Source of the DNA: Rotaria socialis
Taxonomy: Eukaryota; Rotifera; Eurotatoria; Philodinida; Philodinidae
Reading direction: 5' to 3'
DNA length: 64,000 bases
Assembly: GCA_905331475.1 (NCBI GenBank)
Contig: CAJNYU010000030.1
Coordinates: 496,001 to 560,000, forward strand
The translations under genes and the position numbers were made by a program. Positions 39,682 to 50,574 of this stretch are shown here, in pieces. Positions within the stretch are counted from its first letter, which is position 1. The number at the start of each line of letters is the position of its first letter. The notes beneath the pieces were generated by a model. It did not search any database. It worked only from the letters and a program-made list of their open reading frames with translations, and had not been told where the DNA came from.

Positions 39682-41586
39682 TTATACACATGTACTACTC
39701 GTGCTATTCCATACTGTTGGTGAAGGACAACCACAAGTATTCGCGGTCACATTACCCCATGCCATATTTCCTGGACAAATGCAATGCCCTAAATAGCATA
39801 CCAGATTGCTTGAACAAGCATATTGTCCTGGACATGTTCCATTAAATGAATGCTGGCCTGTACATCGTTGTCCATCCCAAAAAGAACCCGCTTGACAATC
39901 ACACATGTATGCGTATGACGTTGAATAGCAATTGCAACCAGTACTATTTGCTGGGCAAGACAGATTAACCGTTGTATTACATTGAAAATCATATTGACAA
40001 GAAACGGCGTAAGTTTTCTAATAGCAATAAAAATAGAAACAGTAAAAAAAAGAATGCACGAATAGATCATTTTAAAACCTTTTTTTGACACCATGATGTT
40101 GTTACATTATCCCAATAATTATACGGATCACATTGGCATATACCTGATCCACACGATAGACCTCTTGTAGTGTCACATGGTATCGATGTGTTACATGGTT
40201 CTCCGCCAAGAGCATCTTAAAAATTTCATAATATTATTAAAACACAACCTGAAAATCAATAACGTTACTTTGTACACATGTAAGTCCATTCCAATAAGCT
40301 GTTGAACTACATTGACATTGTGTGCCTGTTTTATCAAAAGAAAATTATTAATTTTTATTCCTTAAAATATTCTAGTTATACCTGCAGAAACTTCAGTACA
40401 AGTAAGACCTAACCAATCTTGGCAATCAAAGTTAGTCTTACAATCAGAGTTATATGTTAATCTAGCAATGCATTGACCTATAGTTGCACTGCCAGATGTT
40501 GTGTCCAAATAAGTAGTGTTATCGCAGGAACATATATCCTGACTTGTTGTACAAGTTTGATTTGTAACAATAGTACATTTTAAAGTGGGTCGACAAGGGA
40601 TGCTATTACACGGATCACCAAAATAGCCATAACCTTGACATACGATACCATTCCACCTTTGATATTGACCACATGAGCAATTTTGTGCTGTTGCATTCCA
40701 CGTAAAATCACCCAGACATAAACATGTACCAGCAGGACACCAAAGCATACGCGAAGCATCACATGAACGAGAATTCATATAACATGACTCACCCCAAAGT
40801 AGATATGGTTGCGTTATGACTCTAGGTGATGCTATCCAATAAGCAAGGCCACCTGTAAATATCACAATTAGAAATATCTCACTTTGAATATCGATGTATA
40901 CTTTCACACTTTTACTCAAGAAGATGTTAATTTCATTTTTATTTCTGAAACTCATTTTACAAGATCGAAAATTTAATTCATTCTTTTGTTCAACATTAAG
41001 TTACCATCGATCATTTAATCTCTATTTTTGCTGAGATTCACTGATAGATATATTGTTTACAAATAGTAAACAAATATCTATCTTCTTCTCTATAGATTTC
41101 AATAATGATTAACAATCGTGTTTCTATTAAAAGCATCTCTTGGTGGTTGATAGTCATCTTTCAAATGGCCTAACATGATCTATTTTCTCAATTGAATTTT
41201 TCTTCTCATACGATTCTTTGTGACATGTATTGGTTCAAGTTTGCATCTTCTATGGATTATTTTTACTTACCAATCCCGCAAGCTAATGCTAGTAAAACTG
41301 AGCCGGCTACAAGTGCTGCTTGCCATCTTTGTGTTAAAAATGTACTTTTGCTGGCTAACTCGGAACGAAGCGATTTTCTGACTAAATCACTATTAACTAC
41401 TTCCACTTGCATAAGTGTTTGCTCGTCGACTTCATCATCATTTGCTAATACTTTTGGAAATTGAATATCATTTGCTGATACACTTGATAGATCGCGCATC
41501 ATTTCACTAACGGTAGGACTGACACTTTTGCTATCGTGATCTAATAAGTTTTGTTTAGAGAAGGATGGTGCAGGTGATACTCTCAT
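39682..41586 (-). CDS. type II membrane protein with cysteine-rich extracellular repeats
   Basis: Five exons, 41586-41271, 40852-40382, 40325-40269, 40215-40079 and 40017-39682, join in phase and give 438 residues. The first 88 residues are acidic and polar with no signal peptide. One hydrophobic helix follows at about 89-112 (AALVAGSVLLALACGIGG). The remaining 320 residues are rich in spaced cysteines, Asn-x-Ser/Thr sites and repeats of the form CxC…WN…C (for example CSCGQYQRWNGIVCQGYGY, CDCQAGSFWDGQRCTG, CGCPSPTVWNSTSSTC). The pattern resembles EGF-like or EB modules. Topology would be N-in, C-out. The specific role is unknown; a lineage-expanded surface or adhesion protein is possible. Confidence 0.75.
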
Positions 41587-42780
41587 TTCTTCTGTATTTT
41601 TTTATGTCGTTTGATGTTACACTCAACAAAAAAGAATCGATGTGTTTTTACAGTTTTTTTTTGAGTATTTTGATGGACCGTAGAATTTTTTTGACTTCCA
41701 TCCAATTAGTAAATATAGAGAAAATATTGATTTAAGCATTAAAGAAAATGTAAAGGTAAATTGCTTGGTGGGATTACCATAATGATTTAAAGCGAAATAA
41801 AAAAAAAGTCATTAATGTTGGTCAGCCTTTTAAATGCATTTTACCATTACCCAGAAAGATGTTTTAGAGAAGCGTATAAATCACTTTTATATTGACATAT
41901 TAACGAATCATTCCAGTTTTATTTTTGGCGTACGAACAAAAATTGACTTACGATTTCGTCAGCTGCAAACATTTATATAGAATCAAGAAAATAATAGATG
42001 TCTAACTATGTAACTTGTTTTGTAACTATGAAAAGTTATAAAATTGATAGTTTCAGTTTATAAGAAATAGAGTTTCATGATAGAAAAATGCTTTTATATG
42101 CATTCATATGTTCTTATTATTAAATCATCGAATTGTAGACTACAGTTCAGCGCTTTTTTATGTAAACATAATCAAGGTTTGGATCAGTTCTCATTGTTTT
42201 TCTGGCATAGATCATCACAACTCAATAGATATAGAAATAGTAATTAAACTGTGAATCAGTTGAAACGGATTCTAACAAAATTTGATACTAAAAAAATTAG
42301 ATATTAAATGAAAGAATAAATAAATTGTTGTATTAACTATTTTCAAGACGTATAAGCCTTGCCTTTGTGCACCAAGATACGTTGAAGAAAATGTAAGATT
42401 AACAAATATTTCTCTTCTTCTAGCAATAAGATTACAGTACATGCACAATGTCTTTTTCTTCAATGTTATTAGCAGGAAAAATGTTTTTCTTATTAGTTTA
42501 CGAGCAGTTTCTATTAGTTATGCAAATTAAGTGTTTTTCCGTAAATGTAAATGCTAGATGAATTTTTTTATTATTATAGAAGAAAACGTATTCTTAGAAT
42601 AATGCTTAGATGTATCCTTTCTTCTTCGTTTATTAATGAAACCGAAAAGTAATACAGCAACGTGCTGCCACGCACACACACTCGGTCTAACACTGTAAAC
42701 AAACAGATAGAAAAAAAAACGACATAGATCAACTATACAAATGTGTGCAGACGCTTGTAACAATCAACACTACAATGAAA
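41587..42780. other. intergenic
   Basis: AT-rich, with only short frames lacking family resemblance (for example 42272-42463 and 42554-42763 on the minus strand). Confidence 0.6.
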
Positions 42781-45700
42781 TTAATGTACTAACAAGTAAC
42801 TAATAGTTGTTGATGTTGCTGTTGTAACATTGTTATCAGTCGATGATGAATTAGTGTCGACGGGTTTTGTTTGATTATGAAAATCTGGTAAAATTTTAAG
42901 GCGATTAAGGATTTGATCAATTATTGCTGTTGATAATGGTTCATTAGAAAACCAAAGTGAATTTGCAAGGCTTTGCCCAGCGATTGGAAATAAATAGAAA
43001 ACATCAGCTACACCACGGACTTGTTCCGAACTAAGAATTTACCATTTTGAAACATAAAAATCATATTGTTTTATTAGACATCGTATTGGATCATTCACTT
43101 GCTCGGTTATTTCATAAACAGTTGGTGAGTTTCCTAATAGTTTCAGATCTGCATTTAAAAGAAAATTTTAATCGATACAATTGTTAGTTCAAGTCCTACG
43201 AGTTGAAAAAGTAAAACACGATGTAAACTCTGGTTGTTAATCAATAACAAACTATATTTTCATGTCTAATTATTTTGAGAAACATTTCTCCACCATTCCT
43301 TTACTTCATTCTCGAGATAATCTTTCATATACATTCTATCAAACATGGTGAAGTTAGTTCAACTTCTTACTCTCTTTTTAGATCGTGTTTTACAAAAATT
43401 GATATTTTCTACATGAAACGAACCAGTTACCAGGATTATGAGCATAGAATCTTAAATAATTCATTTGTTGTCCTTGTGATGAATTTGTTGATAAACGAAC
43501 GCATTGGGAATATTTTCCAAAATTTGAAAATGATATAGCCATATGTGAGTCAACAGTCTTTAAATTAAAATATTTTGAATTTGTATAAATAAGTGTTGTT
43601 AGTAGTGACCATGGTGTCAATGTACCAAATTGATGTATATCATATAATAAGTTTTCGTCAATTAATGATACATATGAATTAGCTTAAAAGATTGGCACTT
43701 GCAATTTTTTATTGTTCTTATAAAATTTCTACTTACAACCTGTTAAAATACGCGGCATATAATTTATCAGAATTTTATTTAATGTTGAATTAAATTCAAC
43801 ATAACAGGGGTCAAATAAATCAATCTGACGATTATTTAAATTTAAATAAAATTGTATACCTAAATGTTTTATATAAGAGACATTTCGTAACATTTTGATA
43901 AGGATGAAAATGCGAAATTATTGAATGGAACAAGGTTGTGAAGAGTTAACTGTAGCTTTTCAATAAAGAAAATCACAAAACAGTGCGATCTGTGCATAGT
44001 TGCAAAATGGAGTAAAACACAAAGACAAGTATACGTTTTGATCTGATGGTTATCCTTATCCTAATCATCTATTATTACATTCAGACAAAATGCTGACAAG
44101 TCACAAAGTCATTGGACATAATTGTAAAAGAATATCAGTTCATATTCTTCTAAGAAAATATATTTCTGTGATATTTAATAAATTAAACTGAACAGCTGTT
44201 TTGTAGGACTAAATAGTATACTTATTCCTGTTTTGACTGAACAAATCTTGTGAAAAAAATCAAAAAAATCTAACAATCCTTGAGAATCGTGAGAAAAGTT
44301 TTTTTAGGGAGTAGTTATTTTTCTGTAGACTGGTTTTAGTGAATATTCTACTGCAGATATAGACTATTGCATGAAGTCTATTTTGAGATTGTTGAACTTT
44401 TCTTTATTGATACTAAACAGATATTACTGAATCAGAAAATACTTTCATTCATATCTACATGAAAAGAACCTGTTCCGGAAAATGATCTTCATAAAAAGAT
44501 CGACCTCTTGGTAACATCTTAGGAGATCTAGAGAGAATTTTGTTTATTTAAATCATCGTAATCATATCGAATTCTTTAGCATACCTAAGCAAAGGTAATA
44601 GATGCTCTCTGATAAATATTGCTCGCCTGTTGGACGGCGAACGTCACGTATGAATACACCCATGACTTGTTGTAATTCATCTCCATTTGTATAGGAAAGT
44701 AAATCGGATTTAACAAGATACTATTTGACTATTGCGTCTTCTAGAATAATTTATAACTTTTAAAAAACAAACACATTGGATTGAATAAAATACCTTCAGG
44801 TGTATTTATTTCTGATGGATTTAAGATAGATTTATTACGTTGTGCACACCATTGTTGAAATGCTTCAACACCATAAGTCCATTTAAGACGATCACCAGCA
44901 TCGGGTAACACTCGAAGAAGCTTATGTAATAGAAGATTTATATTGAAATGAAATTATTGTAGACAATACTTTTTGAACTTCAGGATCATTCGATGTTAAA
45001 GGATCAATGTAATGTGCTTCCACATCAAGTTCAGGCAAATTTTCAATAGCTTGTGATGTTGTTAAATAAGAATCTAATAGAGAAAATATATGTGTAAGAA
45101 TGAACAACTTGAATATAAAATAAAACAAACCATCACGGGTTAAATCTATCATCGTCATCGAATCATTAATATGACTTGTTATTGTTTGCTGTGGTTGATT
45201 TTGAGCTCGTACAAGACTTTCAGCATACATAACAAGTGCTGCTTCATATGAATCATCTGGTAAAAGATCTCGCTGAGTCTAAAATAATATCGAATTAGAA
45301 ACTGTTCTATTTATATCACCTCAATAATCCAAAAAGCAAAGTTTTTGCAACAGAAAAGTTGCAGTCGTTTTTATTTTGTTACACTCGTCTGTAAACTTGT
45401 ATATTTAGTTAAAATCTTCTACTATATTTCATAGACCTACTTAGGATCATGTACACAATTTCAAATATTTTGCTAAGAGAAAAAGAGCAGGTGTAGATCT
45501 TCCGTGATGTTTTCCTCTTGTTCTCATACTAAAAGTTAGTTAAAGATGTTGTGATTTGAGAGATTCAGACAAGTGTATCTCGCTATTTCTTCTGCGAAAG
45601 GTAGTTTAACAAAGTTCATGATCTAGATATCTAGTGATAGGCAGAAGTTAGCTATCTAAGATAAGTTTATAAATTGATTCACAAGATAAATGAAAACATC

Positions 45701-46246
45701 GATCTTCAAAGTCTACAAGTTCATGATGAAAGTATATGATTATAAGTGATCTGTACTGTCAAAGCATCGACGAGCGACTGTACTATAGAAATATACGTCT
45801 ATGTCACTCCTTTCTGTTGCTAAAAATGATAATATCGAAGTATTAAATATCTATCAGTAGTCTATCAAAATCTACTTTTAAATGTTGATTTATCTTATTT
45901 GAAGGCAATCTTGAATATTCTCATAAACGTTTTTTGGTACAGGTATCATAATTGGTACAAAAAAAAGGTGCAGGTATTGCCATTGCTTTCGGTTCAAATA
46001 GCCGATAGCTCGGCGCTGGTGAAGGAAGATAAATTGGTGCAGGTAATGTAACTAATGGTACATTGAGAATCATATATTCCATTTCTATACATAGGAATAA
46101 AGACTGTTCGAGATTTAAAAAAGTTGACATTTTAATCAACAGAAAAAAATAAAACCTGTTTGTGTAGCAACGGTAAATCGTGTTGGTTTAGCTTTAACTT
46201 CTTGTTCGCATACTAAAGGTTTACACATTGTCGTTTTATTTTTCAT
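42781..46246 (-). pseudogene. ZMYM-type DUF3504 (Crypton-derived) gene, decayed
   Basis: Exon-like blocks on the minus strand, all with intact GT..AG borders: 46246-46156, 46084-45929, 45278-45131, 45073-44970, 44920-44794, 44740-44585, 43859-43737, 43682-43431 and 43148-42781. They match the C-terminal half of ZMYM2/3/4: MKNKTTMCKP, a Pro-rich PVP-like stretch, LKWTYGVEAFQQW, DVRRPTGEQYLSESIYYLCL, GTLTPWSLLTTLIYTNSKYF and RCLIKQYDFYVSK. The DUF3504 domain descends from a tyrosine recombinase of Crypton DNA transposons. MYM zinc fingers are absent. Breaks: an in-frame TAG at 44721-44723, an in-frame TAA at 43039-43041, and a one-base shift at the run of eight A (plus strand) at 45959-45966. 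Similarity continues across each, so this looks like a host gene losing function, unless the assembly is wrong. Confidence 0.7.
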
Positions 46247-46330
46247 TGTTGATGGATTTGTTATTTGTTGTGGTATAATAAGTGGTACAGATGACTTTAC
46301 ACGATACAATTCATCATCGGGCCAACGCGG

Positions 46331-48523
46331 TTATTTCTTATTAGCTATTGGTGCTGCACGTATTTCAGCTACTGTACGTGGTTTTCGTCCTAGTCCAGCA
46401 CCTGCTATTGGTAGTAATGAATTTGAATTTACATTTTGAGATTGTTGTGGTGGGCGAGGATAATCCATTAAACGATAAGGTATGTCATCTTCATCATCTT
46501 CTCCGTTGTTTAAAGGTATGGATGGTGGTGTTGGAGGAATTGGGTTACCATGTTCATCGCGATCCAACAATGGAAATGTAACAATGTCAGCGTTTTGTTT
46601 TGGTTTAGGTACAAGTGTTGAACGACGTGTTGGACCTAAATTATCATGACCACTCATGGAGTACGATGGAGGAGATGAATCACGATCTGAACCATTATCA
46701 TCACCGGATGAATGATGTCGAGAACGATTTCTAAGAGAAGAAAAAAATTCGATTTCGAATAAGTATGTTACTTGTTTTCTTTTAAATATATTTACTGAAA
46801 CCAAGAAAGTGGTCGTCGTTGAGAAAAATGTTGATGAGAATGATGCTCAAAATTGCTTGAGGATGTTAAACGACGTTGTTGTTCAAATGATAATGATATT
46901 GATTGTTGCTTATTAGACATTAATCCAATACGATTATGATATTGTCCTTGTCCAGCAGTTGTTGGCCGTTCAAAAAACACTCGATCATCATTAATAGCTT
47001 GTTGTTGTTGCTGCTGTAAAGGTTTACGAATGGTAGCTCCTCCACTAGATGTTATTGTTGATTTAACAGCTGTGCCTGGTTGACTACCACCACCACCACC
47101 ACCGCCAATAACAGATGTACCACCAAAATTATTAGCTGTATGTGTTTGACGAGATCTTAATGAACCAATATGAATACTTGATTTCGTATCTATTGTTTGT
47201 GGAATAGATTTGCGTTCAATACCAAAATGTACAATATCAGCAGGTGTCTGTTGAATAAGTGATGTTAATTCTTGAAGAAGAATTTCAGCAGATATTTGAG
47301 AAACTTGCGGTGAAGGTAGAATAGATACAGTGGATGATACTGTTGATGTTTCTGGAGAAGAAGGTACAGTTAATAATTCAATAGTTTGACCAATACTGGG
47401 TAAATCTAGAATCACGTGAATAGAGATCATTTACGATAATGCGCAAAGATTTTTTTTTAGTGATTTAATATTGTCAGTTTCCACCTGTGGCAAAATAACA
47501 TCAAACTTAGTTGCTTTTGATTAGTACAGAATTTAGAACTATGATCATATGCAGTTTTAGTTGGGACTCATAAAGGAAAATGAATATACTAGTTTTCTCT
47601 CAATATTTGAACTAAAAATTAAGATGTTATCGATCATATGCACGTTTCTTTATATTATCGAAATGTTACTTCGATCTGATTCTGTCGTATAGGGCAAAAT
47701 GAAAATCGGATCGGAGGATACTATCGATTTTTCATTGATTTGAAAGAATTTTCTAAAAATTGTTTTCACCTGTTTCAAATTTTGCAGCAAAATGTCAAGC
47801 TACTTTGACTTGATCAATAATATCCCTTTTTTAATTCTTATTTATCAAACATAATCTGAAAGGAACACCACTTCTCTGCAAGCCATGATACACATCGATA
47901 AATGATCATAATTCCTTAAATGAATAGTCTATTGGTCTAATATGTGTTCCAATATAGGTAAAAATAGAATTTTATGACTTGGAAAAGCAGGCGTAATGTG
48001 TTTTACATTTTAACATCGTAAGAAACTTTGATTCCATATTTGAATGTCTCAAAATTCTAGAGCCAACACAAATACGGTCCTAAGCAGTTTTTGTTAAAAT
48101 TTCATAAGAAAAACGACTCGAAATAGTATTGTTTTATTCGCATTTCAATGCTGGCCTGCTTAATAATAGATTGGTCAAATTTATCTTTTGGATGTATTTA
48201 TTGTATGACTTCGATTGAAACGTGTGTTTGTTTACTTACAAGTCTTGCCTGTTTTATTGAGTTCTTCGAGAAAATCATTCACTTCTGGCTTTGTCACTGA
48301 ACTAAGAACTGTTTGTAGTGTTGCATCATCGACAACATTCGTATGTTGTTCTCTGTTTGATGTATCCATCATTGCTGGCTCATTCAATGAATATGACGGA
48401 TCGACACTCCGTTCTATGAGCACAAAATTGACTAATTATAACTGTGAAAAACAAAAGGTAACCTTTGTCATCCTGTTGATTTACTTCATCAATTGTTGCA
48501 TTCTGTAATACTTCTTCGACCAT
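46331..48523 (-). CDS. orphan low-complexity protein, possibly the N-terminal part of the ZMYM-like gene
   Basis: Four exons, 48523-48463, 48413-48240, 47405-46796 and 46730-46331, join in phase and give 414 residues. No domain was recognised. A short helical segment (TKPEVNDFLEELNKTG) lies near residue 65. Later parts have Gly, Gln and Pro runs (GGGGGGG, QQQQQQ) and a Pro-rich block PLLDRDEHGNPIPPTPPSIP. The stop at 46331 is followed in the same frame by the first ZMYM-like sequence (RWPDDELYRV then MKNKTTMCKP). The two may therefore have been one gene. The SSU72 stop is 159 bases upstream on the same strand. Confidence 0.6.
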
Positions 48524-48682
48524 ATCTTTAACAAATACATTTAAAAAAGCAAAGAAGGAAATTCTTTTAACAAATTCTTTTCCAACAGATGCCAGAAAAA
48601 CAACACGAAAAATAGAATAAATAACACTTAACTTTCTTATTTTTTATAGCATTTTTTAAATACACAACAACAAAAAAAGAGA

Positions 48683-50466
48683 CTAATAGAATGAAACTGC
48701 ATGCAATACGGTTCGTTTTGTTTTTAATTCAAATTCTGTAAGTATTTCATCAATTGCATTGTCTAAATCATTTGTTGCTTCCATCTAGCGAAAACAAAAC
48801 AAGATAATAGAATTAATTCCGTGTTCTTGTTGTTTTTTTCTTTAAATTTTACTTTTTGTCCTAATTCACAAAGCATAAATGCACCAAGTGTAGCATCTTC
48901 AGGATTATCAATGACATCAATATTTATAACATGAACTATTTCATTTGTACGTTTATCACGATTTTCTAAATCTATAAAAGAATTAGAATTCTTTTTTGTT
49001 TTTAGTAGTTCTCTTTTTTTACCTTCCATAACTTGATCAAAGATTCTTTCTTCGACAGTAAATATAACGTCGAAACGTTCTCGACTATCTTGAAAACGTT
49101 CAGGTTTTTCTTTTATACGACGATTACGATCAAGCATATGAAGAACACCATTTTGTGTATATCTTAAATACATTAGAAAGATAACTGTGTGTTACAATCA
49201 AAGTCAATATTCTACTTACAAGCTTGCGTCTTTATTGTATAAATCTTTGTACATGAATTCATATGGAGTATCAAATGTGTATACATTAGGTTTTTCGAGT
49301 GATGGTCCAGGTAATTTAACTTGTTGACCTGAACCATATGATCTAACTAATAGACCGCGTTTACTAAAATAAAACAATTCATTTGTATAATATATGTGAT
49401 TTAAAACAATGTTAATTTTTAGTCGACTTCAACCAGCAATATAAGTACAGAATGAAATATTCAATAAAGGAAGTAACAAAATAGAAAAGAAAAACGCCTT
49501 AAAAACAGTTGGTATTAGTCATAGATAACTTAGAATAGTAAGATGAAATATCTAAGTATATTCAGCAAATACTTGATTGGTTGATAGGACCTTCTAGATT
49601 ATATGTGAATCGATTATATGTTATATCCATGAATTAATCAATAGTGGGAAATATAGATTCAGTAATCTGCAACATTAATATTGATACATCAAATAAATCT
49701 TTCAAAACAACATTTATAACTGTTATTTTTTGTTCTCCTGTTAAATATTCACAACTCAAAAATCTCAGATGATATCGTAGTCAAATTTATATGAACACTT
49801 TGTTAAATATGAAACAATGTTAAAAAAGAACTCTCTTGTAAATGCATTCTTTTACTTTGAAAACGAGAATGCTCAGAAAAACAAACTCTAACATTTCAAG
49901 AGGACTATTGTATAATAAACGTCATGATTTTAAACTTTTCTCCGTAGTCTCCTCAACGAATGCATTGAAAAAAACAATTGAAGTTTATCAGAGTTGAGCG
50001 ATTGAAATCATGTTCTCACGTCAAACTATCATACTGACAAAAACCTTTTCGATGAAATGATTCTGTTTATGCGTCGATATACACGTATATCCCGAACTAG
50101 GGGTGGACCATTTTTTTTAACGGAACTTAATTAATGACATTAATTAATGACTTCCATTAGCCATTAATCTTAATGCTTAATGTTTTCTAAGAAAAACTTA
50201 ATTCATTAATATTAATGATTAATGAAAAACATTAACATTAATTTTAAAATTAATGTTTTCATTAATCATTAATATTAATGAATTAAGTTTTTCTTAGAAA
50301 ACATTAAGCATTAATATTAATGGTTAATGAGAAACATTAACATTAATATAAAATTAATGTTAATGGTCCACCCCTACCCGAACGAATATTTTTACCTCAT
50401 GAAATTATGTGCTTCCATACTACGATTTTGATTCGACGAGCAGACGACAGCGAAACGAAGTGGCAT
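48683..50466 (-). CDS. SSU72: RNA polymerase II CTD phosphatase SSU72
   Basis: Five exons, 50466-50396, 49363-49220, 49162-49023, 48971-48853 and 48784-48683, give 191 residues (human 194). The N-terminus has the catalytic motif VVCSSNQNRSMEAH, a CX5R loop with nucleophile Cys10 and Arg16. Further motifs are SYGSGQQVKLPGP, YTQNGVLHMLDRNRRIK, ERFQDSRERFDVIFTVEERI and NPEDATLGAFMLCEL, and the C-terminus ends in SFY as in animals (CFY). SSU72 removes phosphate from Ser5 and Ser7 of the polymerase II CTD and works with the cleavage and polyadenylation complex. Intron 1 (1 kb) holds a palindromic element; the others are 48-68 bases. Confidence 0.95.
50098..50376. mobile_element. 279-bp palindromic MITE with ATTAATG repeats
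   Basis: Perfect terminal repeats TAGGGGTGGACCA…TGGTCCACCCCTA are flanked by the same 7 bases CCCGAAC (50091-50097 and 50377-50383). The interior is almost one large palindrome built from ATTAATG/CATTAAT-type units, and it contains two opposed copies of AATTAAGTTTTTCTTAGAAA (one reads TTTCTAAGAAAAACTTAATT). No coding capacity. The ends resemble hAT-type termini, though hAT usually makes 8-base duplications. It is inserted in intron 1 of SSU72. Confidence 0.8.
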
Positions 50467-50574
50467 TATTTAGATCTAGAAATGCAGGACTATCGATATT
50501 TGATAAATAAACAGTATAAAAGCTAGAATACAATTGTATTTTTTTCCGAACAAAACAAAATAACAAAATATTCC

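Noticed and set aside
40580-40762. Minus-strand frame in another register of the cysteine-rich gene
   Set aside because: The register with regular cysteine spacing joins in phase to its neighbours; this one does not.
43039-43050. A 12-base GTAAATTCTTAG as a mini-intron in the ZMYM-like gene
   Set aside because: Far below workable intron size; the frame simply contains an in-frame TAA, so it was scored as a break in a decayed host gene.
46348-46581. Plus-strand frame of His/Leu/Val-rich sequence
   Set aside because: Mirror of the Pro/Asn-rich minus-strand exon of the orphan gene.
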